A DNA stretch of 64,000 nucleotides from Psychrobacter sp. 1044 (GCF_904846525.1 NZ_CAJHAZ010000001.1:280051-344050); one strand, 5' to 3'; shown: positions 53,622 to 63,898, counted from the stretch's first letter. The notes: generated from the letters alone by a model not told the origin. Numbers and translations: made by a program.

Positions 53622-55538
53622 TTAATCATTCTCTAAGAACGAACGCAGATGCTCAGAACGTGACGGATGACGCAATTTACGCAGTGCTTTTGCCTCAATC
53701 TGACGAATACGCTCACGTGTTACGTCAAACTGCTTACCCACTTCTTCCAAGGTATGGTCAGTTGGCATGTCGATACCAAAGCGCATTTTTAGCACGCGTG
53801 CTTCACGCTCAGTCAGATTGCCCAATACATCACGAGTCGCTTCACGCAGACCTGCCGCTGTCGCATCATCAACAGGGCTTGAGATCGTACCATCTTCGAT
53901 GAAATCACCTAGATGTGAGTCTTCATCATCACCGATAGGGGTTTCCATCGAGATAGGCTCTTTGGCGATTTTCAGTACTTTACGGACTTTAACTTCGTCC
54001 ATCTCTAAGCGTTCACCTAATTCTTCAGGCGTTGGCTCGCGTCCCATTTCTTGTAGCAACTGACGAGATACACGATTTATTTTGTTAATGGTTTCAATCA
54101 TATGCACAGGAATACGAATGGTACGCGCTTGGTCAGCGATAGAACGGGTAATCGCCTGACGAATCCACCAAGTGGCATAGGTCGAGAATTTATAACCACG
54201 GCGGTATTCAAATTTATCAACCGCTTTCATCAGACCGATGTTACCTTCTTGGATTAAATCCAAGAACTGTAGACCACGGTTGGTATATTTTTTGGCGATA
54301 GAAATAACCAAACGCAGGTTAGCTTCGACCATTTCTTTTTTGGCGCGGCGAGCTTTTGCTTCACCGACTGCCATACGGCGCGCGACATCTTTCATATCGT
54401 GGATTTTCATGTCGAGCTGTTGCTCGTAGTCACGAATGCGACGTTGCAATAAAATAACATCATCAGTGACTTTTTCTAGCGTACCAGCAAACGCAGGCTT
54501 ACCTTTAATACGTTCAATCAACCAATCAACGTTGGTTTCGTTGCTAGGGAAAGTCTTACGGAACTCTTCACGTGGCATACGACCACGGCGAATGACCAAA
54601 CGCATGATTTGACGTTCTTGCTTACGCACATCATCATAGACATCATGCATGATAGCCATGACTTGATCTGACAAGCGATTGTTCAACTTTAGCATCATAA
54701 AGCGTTCGGCAAGTAGGGCATAAGCAGTATTTGCTTCTGTGCTACCACGGCCATAATCTAGCAAGGCTTGCTTGGCTTTGATAAATAAGTGTTCGATTTC
54801 TTCTAGACGCAGACGTACTTCTTCAGGATCGATACCGCTGGTTTCTTCTTCAGCTTCCTCTTCAACATCGTCTTCATCCTCGTCCTCATCATCAAGCGCC
54901 GCTGCTTTGGCTTTTGCTTTGATCACAGGTGGATTTTCTTTTTCTTCTTTGATGCGTTCACGTTCTTCTTTTGCTGCCTCTTTCGCTTCTTGGGCAGCGA
55001 TTTTGTCTGCTTCGGTCTCAGGATCTAAAAAGCCAGTGATGACATCAGAAAGCTTTTTCTCGCCATCTTGTACTTTTTGATACTCATCAAGGACGAACTG
55101 TACGGTGCCCGGCCAGTAAGACATCGCATGCTGTACGTCACGAATGCCTTCTTCGATACGCTTGGCAATGGCGATCTCACCTTCACGGGTCAATAGATCA
55201 ACCGTACCCATTTCACGCATATACATACGCACAGGGTCAGTGGTGCGACCCGGCTCAGTCTCAACAGAGGCCAATACCGCCGCTGCCTCATCCGCTGCCA
55301 TGTCATCATCGCTTGAATCGTCGTTCATCAAGATGTCATCGGCATCAGGCGCAGATTCAAAGATTTTGATACCAACGTCGGTCAGCATTTGCACAATATC
55401 TTCGATCTGATCGCTTTCGGTAATAGAGTCGGGCAGTTGGTCATTCACCTCAGCATAGGTGAGATACCCTTGCTCTTTACCCATTTGGATTAAGGTGGCC
55501 AGTTGAGATGTGGACTTAGAAACTGACTTATCGTTCAT
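53622..55538 (-). CDS. rpoD: Primary sigma factor RpoD (sigma-70)
   Basis: Directs RNA polymerase to housekeeping promoters. From the chosen ATG (nine codons inside the longest frame) it has 638 residues. Region 1.1 is near the N-terminus ([25 protein letters not shown]), region 1.2 is [22 protein letters not shown], and an acidic insert follows in the nonconserved region ([17 protein letters not shown]). Regions 2.1-2.4 contain [61 protein letters not shown]. Region 4.2 is [30 protein letters not shown]. It is the downstream partner of dnaG, as in the macromolecular synthesis operon, but with a 500-bp gap and without rpsU. Confidence 0.97.
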   Translation of the reverse strand: MNDKSVSKSTSQLATLIQMGKEQGYLTYAEVNDQLPDSITESDQIEDIVQMLTDVGIKIFESAPDADDILMNDDSSDDDMAADEAAAVLASVETEPGRTTDPVRMYMREMGTVDLLTREGEIAIAKRIEEGIRDVQHAMSYWPGTVQFVLDEYQKVQDGEKKLSDVITGFLDPETEADKIAAQEAKEAAKEERERIKEEKENPPVIKAKAKAAALDDEDEDEDDVEEEAEEETSGIDPEEVRLRLEEIEHLFIKAKQALLDYGRGSTEANTAYALLAERFMMLKLNNRLSDQVMAIMHDVYDDVRKQERQIMRLVIRRGRMPREEFRKTFPSNETNVDWLIERIKGKPAFAGTLEKVTDDVILLQRRIRDYEQQLDMKIHDMKDVARRMAVGEAKARRAKKEMVEANLRLVISIAKKYTNRGLQFLDLIQEGNIGLMKAVDKFEYRRGYKFSTYATWWIRQAITRSIADQARTIRIPVHMIETINKINRVSRQLLQEMGREPTPEELGERLEMDEVKVRKVLKIAKEPISMETPIGDDEDSHLGDFIEDGTISSPVDDATAAGLREATRDVLGNLTEREARVLKMRFGIDMPTDHTLEEVGKQFDVTRERIRQIEAKALRKLRHPSRSEHLRSFLEND

Positions 55539-56070
55539 AAATACTCGCTTACTTGCATCGGACATTTTTATATTGTGACGCGCTATCGCTCGCTCAGTGC
55601 GTTGATATAATCAATCGATTCATCAAAATATGGCGTAGAGGTTGTCAATAATATCAAAAATGAGTTGATATGAATAAAGGCTCAAGATACTACAATTACA
55701 ATGCTAAAAAACTGCTAGAAATTAGTAACGCTAAAAACTCTTCAAGATAACATTATCTAAAAAGTAATATATAAAAATAACGGTACCTAAAAACGGATAC
55801 TTCAAAATAATATCTAAAATTTGTGCTTAATGAGGCGGATTTATCGTCATCTATTAAATCGGGCTATAAATAGTTAGCGACACAGTTTAACACACACCAG
55901 CGTAATCAAGCACGAGGTAGTGATATCTACCGACCATTTTTTACCGATTATTTTATATCAGCCAAATGATTAAATGGCAATACATGCTATTGGGCATAAT
56001 CATTAGTAGTGGGGGCAGCCGCTATACTTTTAAAGGGTTGGAGATTTTTTAGCAAAAATAATGGCAAACG
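55539..56070. other. dnaG-rpoD spacer
   Basis: About 530 AT-rich bases with many CTAAAAA repeats, no gene and no clean hairpin. A separate rpoD promoter, perhaps including a heat-shock one, is likely here but could not be picked by eye. Confidence 0.35.
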
Positions 56071-58233
56071 TTAAGATTTCACCGTCGCCATCTGCGCTGA
56101 CTGCTCAGCTTGCTGCGCGCGTAACCAGTCATTTAATAATTGCGACTGCTTACGGACAATCGCCAGCTTGATATGATCAGGATTTTTGATGAGCTCTTGC
56201 ATCTTTTTTTGCAGATGTAACTTGAGCAACTGCATCACCAAGTTTTCGATCAACTCATCCAAGCTCAAAATATTTCTGCCAATTAATGTCTTATAAAATC
56301 CGCCCCAGCTACGGCTAAGTGTTTCTTGGGTGATTGGTTTGACATTAGACAATATAAAGTGTGCGGCGGCGTTGGCATCTTTGGGTAAATGATTCAGGCA
56401 GCGTTTGATGGTGCTAACGATATCCAGCAAGGCGATATCTTGCAAATCTTCCCAAGCCAGCGGACGCAAGATGTCAGGCGCGGCTTTTTGCTTGATATGT
56501 GCTGGCAGCTGTAAATCATTAATACCTGCCTGCTGCCAAATGGCTTCGATAGGGTCTTCAATTAAGGCGCGTGGCTGAAACAAAAAACAAAGCTGCAATT
56601 GCTGACTGATGGTCATGTCACCATCAAAATCTAGCAGCGCATCTTTGGCTTCGATATTTTGGCTACGTTTACCACCCAGCTTCTGATAGACGTCATTGTT
56701 CAGCAAATAGCGAAAGCTACTGCCTTTAGGTAATGCAGTGGTCAAGGCACGTACTTGCGACATGAGCTTGGCTTTGCCTTCTGCCAAGGTTAAATCGTAA
56801 CGCTCGCTTAAATAGGCAAAAATATACTGTGACAATGGCATGGCATTCGCGATTTGCTCACGCATGGCATCGCCGCCCTGACTCTTAATAAACGTATCAG
56901 GATCATGATTATTAGGTAGGGTCAAAAACCGCAACTCTTTATCATCGGCCAGTACTGGCAAAGCCACTTCAAGGGTACGCCAAGCCGCTTTTTGTCCCGC
57001 GCTATCGCCATCAAAGCTCAAGGTTAGGGTAGGGTTCAGCGTCAGTAATCGTGATATTTGACTCTCATTGATCGCCGTACCCATCGAAGCGATAGCGCCA
57101 TAAATACCCGCTTGGTAAAGGGCAATCACATCCATATATCCTTCGACCACCAGCCAGCTGTCGGCACGTTGTTGGCGTGATTCATAATAGCCATACAGCA
57201 CATGCTGTTTATGAAAAACGGGCGAGTCAGAGGAGTTGATATATTTGGGTTTTACCTCGTCATCAAGCGCGCGACCACCAAAACCAATGGTGCGACCTTG
57301 ATTGTCTCGAATCGGGAAAATGACCCGATCACGGAGTAGATCATAATCGCGTCCAGACTCTGATTGGCGCACCAAACCAAGCGCCTTTAGCCCTTCAATA
57401 TCTTGTGGAAACTGATGCTCAAGATGTTGCCACCCAAAGGGCGCATAGCCTAAGCCAAAGGTCTCAAAGATGTCTTCTGTGATACCACGCGATAAAAAAT
57501 AATGCTTGGCATGCGGATGAAGGGTAAGATTGTGCTGATAAAACTGCTGGATTTGCTCTAACAGCTCATACAGGTTACCGTCTTTATCGGAAGCGCTATG
57601 ATCATCGTACAATGCCGCAGCGTCAGTATCTCCACCTGTCAACCATGCTGGCGGATAGCTATTATCATCTTGGTAGTCTGCACCATAAGAATCTTCTGGA
57701 TAAGACGCTGAGTCGTAAGCATCTAGCGGTGGATACTCATCGTAGCCATTGCTACTGTCGTGATAAACGGGTTGATCGGTATCGCCGTACTGGTTTTGTT
57801 GCTGGATAGCCGAAGTAGCGTTAATAGAAGGCGCATTAATTGTTTGAGCAGGACTTTTAGCGTCGATAGTTGGATTAGGTGTTGGCGGTGGTGCAATCGG
57901 TTTTGGTGCACGGCGCTGGTAGCTGACGTTTTGTTGTTCTTCTTTTGGGACTTCGATGCCCGTCTGCTTTGATAGCTCATTAACCGCTTCAATAAAAGTT
58001 AAGTTTTCATAATCGCGTAAAAAACTGATGGCATTACCGCCGACGCTACAGCCAAAGCAATGATAGATATTTTTTTGTGGATTGACATAAAAAGAGGGCG
58101 ACTTTTCACCATGAAATGGACAGCAGCCTTTAAACTCACTACCAGCACGTTTAAGCGTCGTATGACGCCCAATGATACTGATTAAGTCAGCTTGGCTATT
58201 TAATTGGTCGAGAATATGATTTGGAATACTCAT
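56071..58233 (-). CDS. dnaG: DNA primase DnaG
   Basis: Makes RNA primers at the replication fork. The N-terminal zinc domain has CCPFHGEKSPSF...HCFGC with ligands Cys38, His41, Cys59 and Cys62. The polymerase core (about 220-440) has GFGGRALDDEVKPKYINS, the TOPRIM acidic residues in VVEGYMDVIALYQAG, and LSFDGDSAGQKAA. The C-terminal helicase-binding domain follows. At 720 residues it is about 140 longer than E. coli DnaG. The extra length is mainly a polar Pro/Gln/Asp/Tyr-rich linker (about 104-217) between the zinc domain and the core, which must make the zinc domain very mobile. Confidence 0.96.
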   Translation of the reverse strand: MSIPNHILDQLNSQADLISIIGRHTTLKRAGSEFKGCCPFHGEKSPSFYVNPQKNIYHCFGCSVGGNAISFLRDYENLTFIEAVNELSKQTGIEVPKEEQQNVSYQRRAPKPIAPPPTPNPTIDAKSPAQTINAPSINATSAIQQQNQYGDTDQPVYHDSSNGYDEYPPLDAYDSASYPEDSYGADYQDDNSYPPAWLTGGDTDAAALYDDHSASDKDGNLYELLEQIQQFYQHNLTLHPHAKHYFLSRGITEDIFETFGLGYAPFGWQHLEHQFPQDIEGLKALGLVRQSESGRDYDLLRDRVIFPIRDNQGRTIGFGGRALDDEVKPKYINSSDSPVFHKQHVLYGYYESRQQRADSWLVVEGYMDVIALYQAGIYGAIASMGTAINESQISRLLTLNPTLTLSFDGDSAGQKAAWRTLEVALPVLADDKELRFLTLPNNHDPDTFIKSQGGDAMREQIANAMPLSQYIFAYLSERYDLTLAEGKAKLMSQVRALTTALPKGSSFRYLLNNDVYQKLGGKRSQNIEAKDALLDFDGDMTISQQLQLCFLFQPRALIEDPIEAIWQQAGINDLQLPAHIKQKAAPDILRPLAWEDLQDIALLDIVSTIKRCLNHLPKDANAAAHFILSNVKPITQETLSRSWGGFYKTLIGRNILSLDELIENLVMQLLKLHLQKKMQELIKNPDHIKLAIVRKQSQLLNDWLRAQQAEQSAQMATVKS

Positions 58234-58323
58234 GCAAAAAACAGTTTACCATAGGTGTATTATCTTAAGCATAGGCAATATTGGGCGCAAACAATATTAG
58301 GCATAGATAATGAAACAGAAACA

Positions 58324-58363
58324 GAAAAAATAAGGCCAACTCTGTCGTTGACCTTATTTTTTT
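58324..58363. terminator. Terminator between bamD and dnaG
   Basis: AAATAAGGCCAAC and GTTGACCTTATTTTTTT pair (one G-T) around TCTGTC. A residues on one side and T residues on the other make it usable on both strands; on the minus strand it ends bamD. Confidence 0.88.
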
Positions 58364-58441
58364 CATGATGTGCGTTGATGTACTAAAAAGAAGAAACGTT
58401 CTCTTAATTAAAGAAAAGACGTTGCCTCAAATCCAGCGCAT

Positions 58442-59644
58442 TTATTCATCATTCATATCGACATCTGATGGCAGGATATCAATCCCTTGAACAGGCAATG
58501 TCGTACGGCGTACAGGATTGGTGTTTTGCGGATCGACATTGGCTTCTCTTGCTGTAGAGCCAGTGCTCGATTGGCTAGTAATACGCTCAGCGGATGCTTC
58601 AGGCAGACCTAAGCCGACATTGATGCCAGTATTGGCGCGCACAGGTGAAGTACCTTGCGCTGCACTGGCTGCTGCTGCATTATCGCTTGGCAGTCTCAAT
58701 TGACTGGCGTTACGAATAACCTGAGTTTTGGTTGCGCCGTTATAGTCGCCTGTCGCAACTGATGAAGTATCTTTGTTAAAACGACTTAACTGTCCAAAAG
58801 TCAATTTGTTGATGAAAGAACGCTCACGTTTGGTGTCGAGTTTAACGCGTCCATCAGCACTTAACATGTTGGGATAATTAATCTGCAATAGAGTTTTGTA
58901 TTCTGCTGCCAAATCAGACATACCCAATTTGTCATAGCTATAAGCTAAGACCGCGATTGCGTCAGGGATGGATTCACTAAGTGGATAGTATTGAAACACC
59001 CATTTGGCACGGTTAACAGCAGCGACATAAGCTTCGCGCTCGATATACCAGTTGGCGGCACTCATCTCACTTTCAGCAAACTGATTGTAAATGAAAGTCA
59101 TGCGCTGAGCGGCATCTGGCGCGTAAGGGCTGTTAGGGTACTTGTTAATAAGCTCTTGAAAGTTAGCGAAGGCAATACGTAAATAGGCGGTATCACGCTC
59201 AGCTTGATTGAGCTTAAACAGTTTTAGACCTTCTGATGAGCCTTGCATGTTGGCGACGCCGCGCACATAGTAAGCGTAGCTGACTTGCGGATTAGAGGGA
59301 TATAGGTTAATAAATTGCTCAGCGCTGGCAGCTGCCATTTCATACTTACCACTGGCATATTGTGCGTACATCATGTCGAGTAATGCTTGCTCAGCGTACT
59401 GTCCAGTAGGATAAAAAGTGCGCAGATTGGTCAAATCTTCGATGGCTTGTGTATAGCGGCCTTTATCAATCTGGGTAATGGCATCGTTATAATAGTTCTG
59501 CTCTGATTTTTCGGCAGTTTCTACCGCATCGACGTCTTTACCGCCAGTCAGATTTTTGAAAGTCTGACAGCCCACTAAGTTTACGCTTAGTGCAAGTAGG
59601 GTTATTGAGGACAGTTTGATAAACGTATTGCCAACAGCTTGCAT
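58442..59644 (-). CDS. bamD: Outer membrane assembly lipoprotein BamD
   Basis: Essential part of the BAM complex that inserts beta-barrel proteins. The ATG used has GGAGAAG upstream; a longer frame (59689) lacks such a site. The lipobox LVGC (Cys26) follows a hydrophobic stretch. TPR-like repeats occupy about 55-270 (YYNDAITQIDKGRYTQAIEDLTNLRTFYPTGQYAEQALLDMMYAQYASGKYEMA, YPSNPQVSYAYYVRGVANMQ, YPLSESIPDAIAVLAYSYDKLGMSDLA). Beyond this a C-terminal tail of about 120 residues, low in complexity and rich in Thr, Ala, Asn and Ser, has no match in the E. coli protein (245 residues). Divergent from rluD, as in E. coli. Confidence 0.94.
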   Translation of the reverse strand: MQAVGNTFIKLSSITLLALSVNLVGCQTFKNLTGGKDVDAVETAEKSEQNYYNDAITQIDKGRYTQAIEDLTNLRTFYPTGQYAEQALLDMMYAQYASGKYEMAAASAEQFINLYPSNPQVSYAYYVRGVANMQGSSEGLKLFKLNQAERDTAYLRIAFANFQELINKYPNSPYAPDAAQRMTFIYNQFAESEMSAANWYIEREAYVAAVNRAKWVFQYYPLSESIPDAIAVLAYSYDKLGMSDLAAEYKTLLQINYPNMLSADGRVKLDTKRERSFINKLTFGQLSRFNKDTSSVATGDYNGATKTQVIRNASQLRLPSDNAAAASAAQGTSPVRANTGINVGLGLPEASAERITSQSSTGSTAREANVDPQNTNPVRRTTLPVQGIDILPSDVDMNDE

Positions 59645-60409
59645 ACTTCTTCTCCGACACAAGACGTATAATAGCAGCGACGCTATCATACTAGATATTA
59701 GGTTAATGATAAAAAACGATGCGTAGGCATCGATAGTGGTCTGTCATCTACTATGTCAATCATCGGACATACCAGTTATCGTTATTAAAAAACGCTTGAT
59801 GGCATAGGGTTTATATCAAACCAAATGCTTTTAATAAAAATTCGATAAGCATACAGTGGCATAGCATACAGCAAAATATGGCTATACTTTATAGAATAAC
59901 GTTTGCTTCGTCTATTTTTTCGCCATCTATATTGTACTTAATCCAATCGTGCTCATCGGATTTGAGTCAGTATCGTACAGTTATTAGTCTACTGCAACGC
60001 ATATACGATATGCTGCTGCTCGCAATGAGCTGTATACCAGCGCATGTCAGTTTGGCATTTTAACATGAGCTGCTGTCACGAGCGATATCGAATGTCGCTG
60101 ACACTGACAAATATACAGTAAATTACAGCAATGTCATATTTTAGAGAGTTAAGTACGGCGCTGACGCTCGCTGCGGTATAATCAAAAAATGACAGATAAC
60201 ACACAGCTTCTATAGGGCTTAGGCGCTTGGCATGCTACACTAGCATGGTATTGCCTCCGCTTTTTTCGACGACGATCGCTTTTATGATAAGTGATTGATA
60301 GCGAATGGCCTTTCGTTTTTTATAGCGTTACGCTTAACACTTTATTAGAAATTTCTCAAAAGCTACCTTTCAAAACCATGTCAGGCGCTTTGCCATATAT
60401 AAATCTGCT
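59645..60409. other. Divergent bamD-rluD intergenic region
   Basis: 765 bases without a credible gene; a 61-codon plus-strand frame at 59878 has no coding character. It should contain both promoters. A perfect short palindrome CATGCTA-CAC-TAGCATG lies at 60231-60247 and could be an operator or a chance hairpin. A TATAAT at about 60177 lacks a good -35 partner. Confidence 0.4.
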
Positions 60410-61663
60410 ATGAATAATAATGCTATGACTACCCATTTACCACCGAATCAATCACGACAGACTGATTCATCAGCACAAGAGTCACCGATGCCAAATGACG
60501 TTTTAAATAATAGTGAATTACCTGACGATAATCAGTCGATGCTTGATGAGCAAAGCCATAGCGATCATGTTTTAGAAGACGCTGTGTTAAAAGATAGTGA
60601 TGTGCTTGACGACGATATGATAGATAGCAGCGATGAAGATGCTGACGACATTGATGATAGCGACGATGATGAAGCGTCAGCCGCCGGTCAAGTGGTGCCA
60701 GTAATTATTAATATGACGCATACGGTTATAGAAGACGAAGCAGGTTTACGTATTGATAAATTGGCTTCAAAAATATTTACCGATTTCTCACGTGTTCAAT
60801 TACAAGGTTGGATCAGTGATGGCAGCCTGCTGTATAACGGTGGCGTGCAAAAACCGAAAATTCGTGTCAGAGCGGGTGATGTGCTGCAGTTAACCACCAC
60901 ATTAGAGCAGCATAGTGAAGATCAACCAGAAAATATAGACATCGATGTGGTCTATGAAGATGATGACGTATTGGTCATCAATAAACCTGTTGGCATGGTA
61001 GTGCATCCTGGTGCGGGCAACCAAACCGGCACCTTGGTCAATGCACTGCTGTATCACTATCCGCAGCAGCACCATCTGCCGCGTGCAGGTCTGGTGCACC
61101 GTATTGATAAAGATACCTCAGGGCTATTGTTGATTGGTAAAACCAAGCCAGCACAGCTTGCGCTGATGGAGCAACTAAAGGACAAGTCGGTCTATCGTCA
61201 TTATCAATGTGTGGTAGCAGGGGATGCAGCGAGTCTATCGCGCCATCGCCGTATTGACGCCCCAATCGGTCGTCACCGTAATCAGCGTACTAAAATGACG
61301 GTAATGACGGCAGGACGCGAAGCTGTGACTCATTTACTGAATGTGACCGCGCTTAATGGCAATTATTGCCTGTTGGATGTAGGTCTTGAAACGGGACGCA
61401 CTCACCAAATTCGTGTGCATTTAAGTCATGTTACTTATCCGATAGTGGGTGATCGTGTCTATGGTGGTCGTCGTCAACTGCGGGCAGGACTGACAGAAGC
61501 ACAACGTCAAGCGATTAATAATTTTCCACGTCAAGCCTTACATGCCTACACACTGGGTTTCGTGCATCCAACGACTGGTGAAGATATTGAAGTCACCACA
61601 CCACTGCCTGAAGATATGCAGCAGTTAATGGCTGTGCTAAGTGATGGCTATGATGACGAGTAG
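60410..61663 (+). CDS. rluD: 23S rRNA pseudouridine synthase RluD
   Basis: Makes pseudouridines 1911, 1915 and 1917 in helix 69 of 23S rRNA. An S4 RNA-binding domain (about 110-170, LRIDKLASKIFTDFSRVQLQGWISDGSLLYNG) precedes the catalytic domain, where Asp233 in HRIDKDTSG is the nucleophile; most relatives have HRLDKDTSG. The later RTKMTVM and GRTHQIRVHLSHVTYPIVGD segments are typical. The first 90-100 residues form an acidic, Ser/Asp-rich extension (runs such as DSSDEDADDIDDSDDDEAS) absent from E. coli RluD (326 residues). A second ATG lies five codons in. pgeF follows after about 105 bp, the usual neighbour. Confidence 0.95.
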   Translation: MNNNAMTTHLPPNQSRQTDSSAQESPMPNDVLNNSELPDDNQSMLDEQSHSDHVLEDAVLKDSDVLDDDMIDSSDEDADDIDDSDDDEASAAGQVVPVIINMTHTVIEDEAGLRIDKLASKIFTDFSRVQLQGWISDGSLLYNGGVQKPKIRVRAGDVLQLTTTLEQHSEDQPENIDIDVVYEDDDVLVINKPVGMVVHPGAGNQTGTLVNALLYHYPQQHHLPRAGLVHRIDKDTSGLLLIGKTKPAQLALMEQLKDKSVYRHYQCVVAGDAASLSRHRRIDAPIGRHRNQRTKMTVMTAGREAVTHLLNVTALNGNYCLLDVGLETGRTHQIRVHLSHVTYPIVGDRVYGGRRQLRAGLTEAQRQAINNFPRQALHAYTLGFVHPTTGEDIEVTTPLPEDMQQLMAVLSDGYDDE

Positions 61664-61769
61664 ACCGCTCCTTGTAGGCGAGAGCGTAAAGTCGCTTGTA
61701 AAAAACAGAGCCTAGTAGTAAATAGCGATCCGTGACATAAAAATGACTCATTAAGACGGTAAATCAGCC

Positions 61770-62732
61770 ATGACTCATCAGTTTCCTATGACATTGCTCG
61801 CACAGATTGATGATGTGGCTGTTTTTCAAACAGCTGCCTTTTCAAGCGATGATGTTGACTCACAAGACCAGCCCACAGAACAGCTAGTACGACAGCAACG
61901 TCAAGCGAATTACGGTGAGCTAAATTTAGGTTTGCATGTCAATGACGATGCTGCAAAAGTACTGAGCAATCGCATGCGTTCATTATCTGCCATCAATGAG
62001 CAGCTTGCACCCTTATCGTCGACATGCCAACACGTACCCATCAAGCGCTTACACTGGGTTAACCAAGTTCACGGTAAGCAAATTCATGATATTGATGGCA
62101 CAGCGCTAGGTATGACGCCAATGTCTGCTGACGCGATGGTCAGTCGGCAACAAGGGCTTGGGCTTGCGATAATGACGGCTGACTGCGTGCCGATAGTTTT
62201 ATATCAGCCAGCTAGTGGTCAAATAGCAGCGATTCACGCGGGTTGGCAAGGTCTGGCTTGCGGGGTTATTCAAGCGACTGTGCACTGTTTTACGCAATCG
62301 GGACAAATCAAAGCTTGGATTGGTGTTTGTATCAGTCAAGACAGCTATGAAGTTGGCGCTCAAGTTCGCAATCAATTATTGAAAGGTTGCACAGAAAATA
62401 AGTTATTGAACACAGCCAGTATTGAGCATTTTGATTCGTTATATGTCATAGATTCTGTGGCTATTATTAAAGGCGATAGCAATACTCAACATGTACAGGA
62501 TACGGTTGATAAGCTGTCAAGCTGTGACAAAGTTGACACAATGAAAATCAAGCTAAACTTACCAAAGTTGGCAGCGGATCAGCTTAGTGCGGCGGGCGTT
62601 ATAGTAGATGACACATTATCTAGCAGCTGTAGTTATGCTGATGACCACTATTACTCTTATCGGCGTCAAACGCATTTGCAGCAGCCTGCTACAGGTCGAA
62701 TGGCGCTGGTCATTGTACGTGGCGCTGCGTAG
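61770..62732 (+). CDS. pgeF: Multicopper-like laccase-domain protein PgeF (YfiH)
   Basis: PgeF corrects the misincorporation of L-serine for alanine in peptidoglycan precursors in E. coli, and family members act as purine nucleoside phosphorylases. The metal-binding elements are present: HWVNQVHGKQIHDIDG, ADAMV, MTADCVPIVLYQPASGQIAAIHAGWQGLACGVI and SCSYAD. At 320 residues it is longer than the usual 240; the extra length comprises a Ser/Gln/Asp segment after the N-terminus (SSDDVDSQDQPTEQ) and a second insertion near 215-260. It follows rluD in the same direction, as in E. coli, though clpB is not next. Confidence 0.92.
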   Translation: MTHQFPMTLLAQIDDVAVFQTAAFSSDDVDSQDQPTEQLVRQQRQANYGELNLGLHVNDDAAKVLSNRMRSLSAINEQLAPLSSTCQHVPIKRLHWVNQVHGKQIHDIDGTALGMTPMSADAMVSRQQGLGLAIMTADCVPIVLYQPASGQIAAIHAGWQGLACGVIQATVHCFTQSGQIKAWIGVCISQDSYEVGAQVRNQLLKGCTENKLLNTASIEHFDSLYVIDSVAIIKGDSNTQHVQDTVDKLSSCDKVDTMKIKLNLPKLAADQLSAAGVIVDDTLSSSCSYADDHYYSYRRQTHLQQPATGRMALVIVRGAA

Positions 62733-62818
62733 GATTACGCTATTTGCTGTTGCGCGCGAGTAACTGTTGAACTTATATTGTTTTTATCTAACCATTTATA
62801 GCCATTATTAGAGTTTGT

Positions 62819-63421
62819 ATGAATACATCTGCCAAATCGTCCATTACTGATAGCATACCGACTGTATCTATTGCTGTTATTTATCATAGCAACTACGGTC
62901 ATACCAAGCGCGTGGCTGAAGCGATCGTTAAAGGGGCGCATCAGCAATTGCCAGCAGCACAGGCCAAAGCCGTTGATGTCCACAAGGTTGACTGGGATTA
63001 TTTGGATCAGGCGGATTTGCTGGTTTTCGGTAGTGCCGTATATATGGGTAGTGTCACTGCTGAATTTAAGACTTTTATGGATGAAACCTCAAAGCGCTGG
63101 TACCATCGTAAATGGGAAGGCAAGTGGGCAGCCGCTTTTGCCAACTCTGGTGGACTGAGCGGTGATAAGCTGGCGGTATTGCAGCAGATTTCTTTGTATG
63201 CGATGCAGCATGGTATGAACTGGATTGGATTACCGCTGATGCCGACAGGTCATGAGGCTCATGATTTAAACCGTTTATCTAGCTTTTTGGGCTTGATGAC
63301 CCAGTCGCTTGATGGTCCTCCTGAGGAAACGCCAGGACGTGGGGATATTGATACAGCTATTTGGTTCGGCGATCATTTGGCTAAGACAATTATCAAGCAT
63401 CAGCCAGCGGCGCGCCCTTGA
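62819..63421 (+). CDS. Flavodoxin-family (WrbA-like) NAD(P)H:quinone oxidoreductase
   Basis: An FMN-binding protein of 200 residues. The phosphate loop VIYHSNYGHTKRVAEAIVKGA lies at about 18-38; the FGSAVYMGSVTAEFKTFMDET and FANSGGLSGD segments form the other FMN contacts; LMPTGHEAHDLNRLSSFLG follows. It resembles the WrbA or quinone reductase side of the family, more than the electron-carrier flavodoxins. It may protect against oxidative stress by two-electron quinone reduction, but this is an inference. It lies 86 bp after pgeF with its own terminator downstream. Confidence 0.88.
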   Translation: MNTSAKSSITDSIPTVSIAVIYHSNYGHTKRVAEAIVKGAHQQLPAAQAKAVDVHKVDWDYLDQADLLVFGSAVYMGSVTAEFKTFMDETSKRWYHRKWEGKWAAAFANSGGLSGDKLAVLQQISLYAMQHGMNWIGLPLMPTGHEAHDLNRLSSFLGLMTQSLDGPPEETPGRGDIDTAIWFGDHLAKTIIKHQPAARP

Positions 63422-63466
63422 AATGAATGGCTATTGAGTCATTCAAGGTAATTTATTAAACATTAG

Positions 63467-63500
63467 AGGCAGATATCAAACCGATATCTGCCTTTTTTTT
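63467..63500 (+). terminator. Terminator of the flavodoxin-like gene
   Basis: A perfect 11-bp stem (AGGCAGATATC / GATATCTGCCT) with an AAACC loop runs into eight T residues. Confidence 0.95.
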
Positions 63501-63524
63501 GCTTATTTTATGAATGTGATGGCA

Positions 63525-63710
63525 CTATTTTTGATTTTTTGTACTGGTAGTATTTTGAACCTGCCCAGTGGTGGCAGGCATATTTTTGACCAAGATGCTA
63601 TTGGTAGGGGTGGTATTCACAGGGATAGGGCTGTCGACAAACTGAAATGATTGGCAGCTTGTCAGTAACAGGGCTGATGTAAGTATATAAGCAAGAATCG
63701 GTAACTTCAT
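63525..63710 (-). CDS. Mini-lipoprotein, unknown function
   Basis: A 61-residue protein with a complete lipoprotein signal, MKLPILAYILTSALLLTSC, lipobox LTSC with Cys19. The mature peptide of about 42 residues is Thr, Asn, Pro and Val rich with no recognised domain. Small lipoproteins of this size occur widely and are often outer-membrane peptides of unknown role. It converges with the flavodoxin-like gene. The signal is convincing enough to call it a gene in spite of the length. Confidence 0.65.
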   Translation of the reverse strand: MKLPILAYILTSALLLTSCQSFQFVDSPIPVNTTPTNSILVKNMPATTGQVQNTTSTKNQK

Positions 63711-63898
63711 AGTGGTGTCTCAGGCGGCGATCGGCAACGTGGAAATAGCGCCTATCATAAAGAAAATATGGTGCGTTGCAATAGCTTGTTTCATAGCATT
63801 ATAAAAATTTGACTGGTAAGAAAAGCGAGTGCTAACTTAAGTCTATGTATCTATTATGTACAACTAAAATCGATGATGACAAAAAATGAAGCGCATAT
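63711..63898. other. Intergenic DNA near the right edge
   Basis: About 190 bases between the mini-lipoprotein gene and a possible gene at the edge. No hairpin or promoter was recognised. Confidence 0.3.

Noticed and set aside
59878..60063. 61-codon frame in the bamD-rluD spacer
   Set aside because: No ribosome binding site, no recognisable motif and AT-rich composition like the surrounding spacer.
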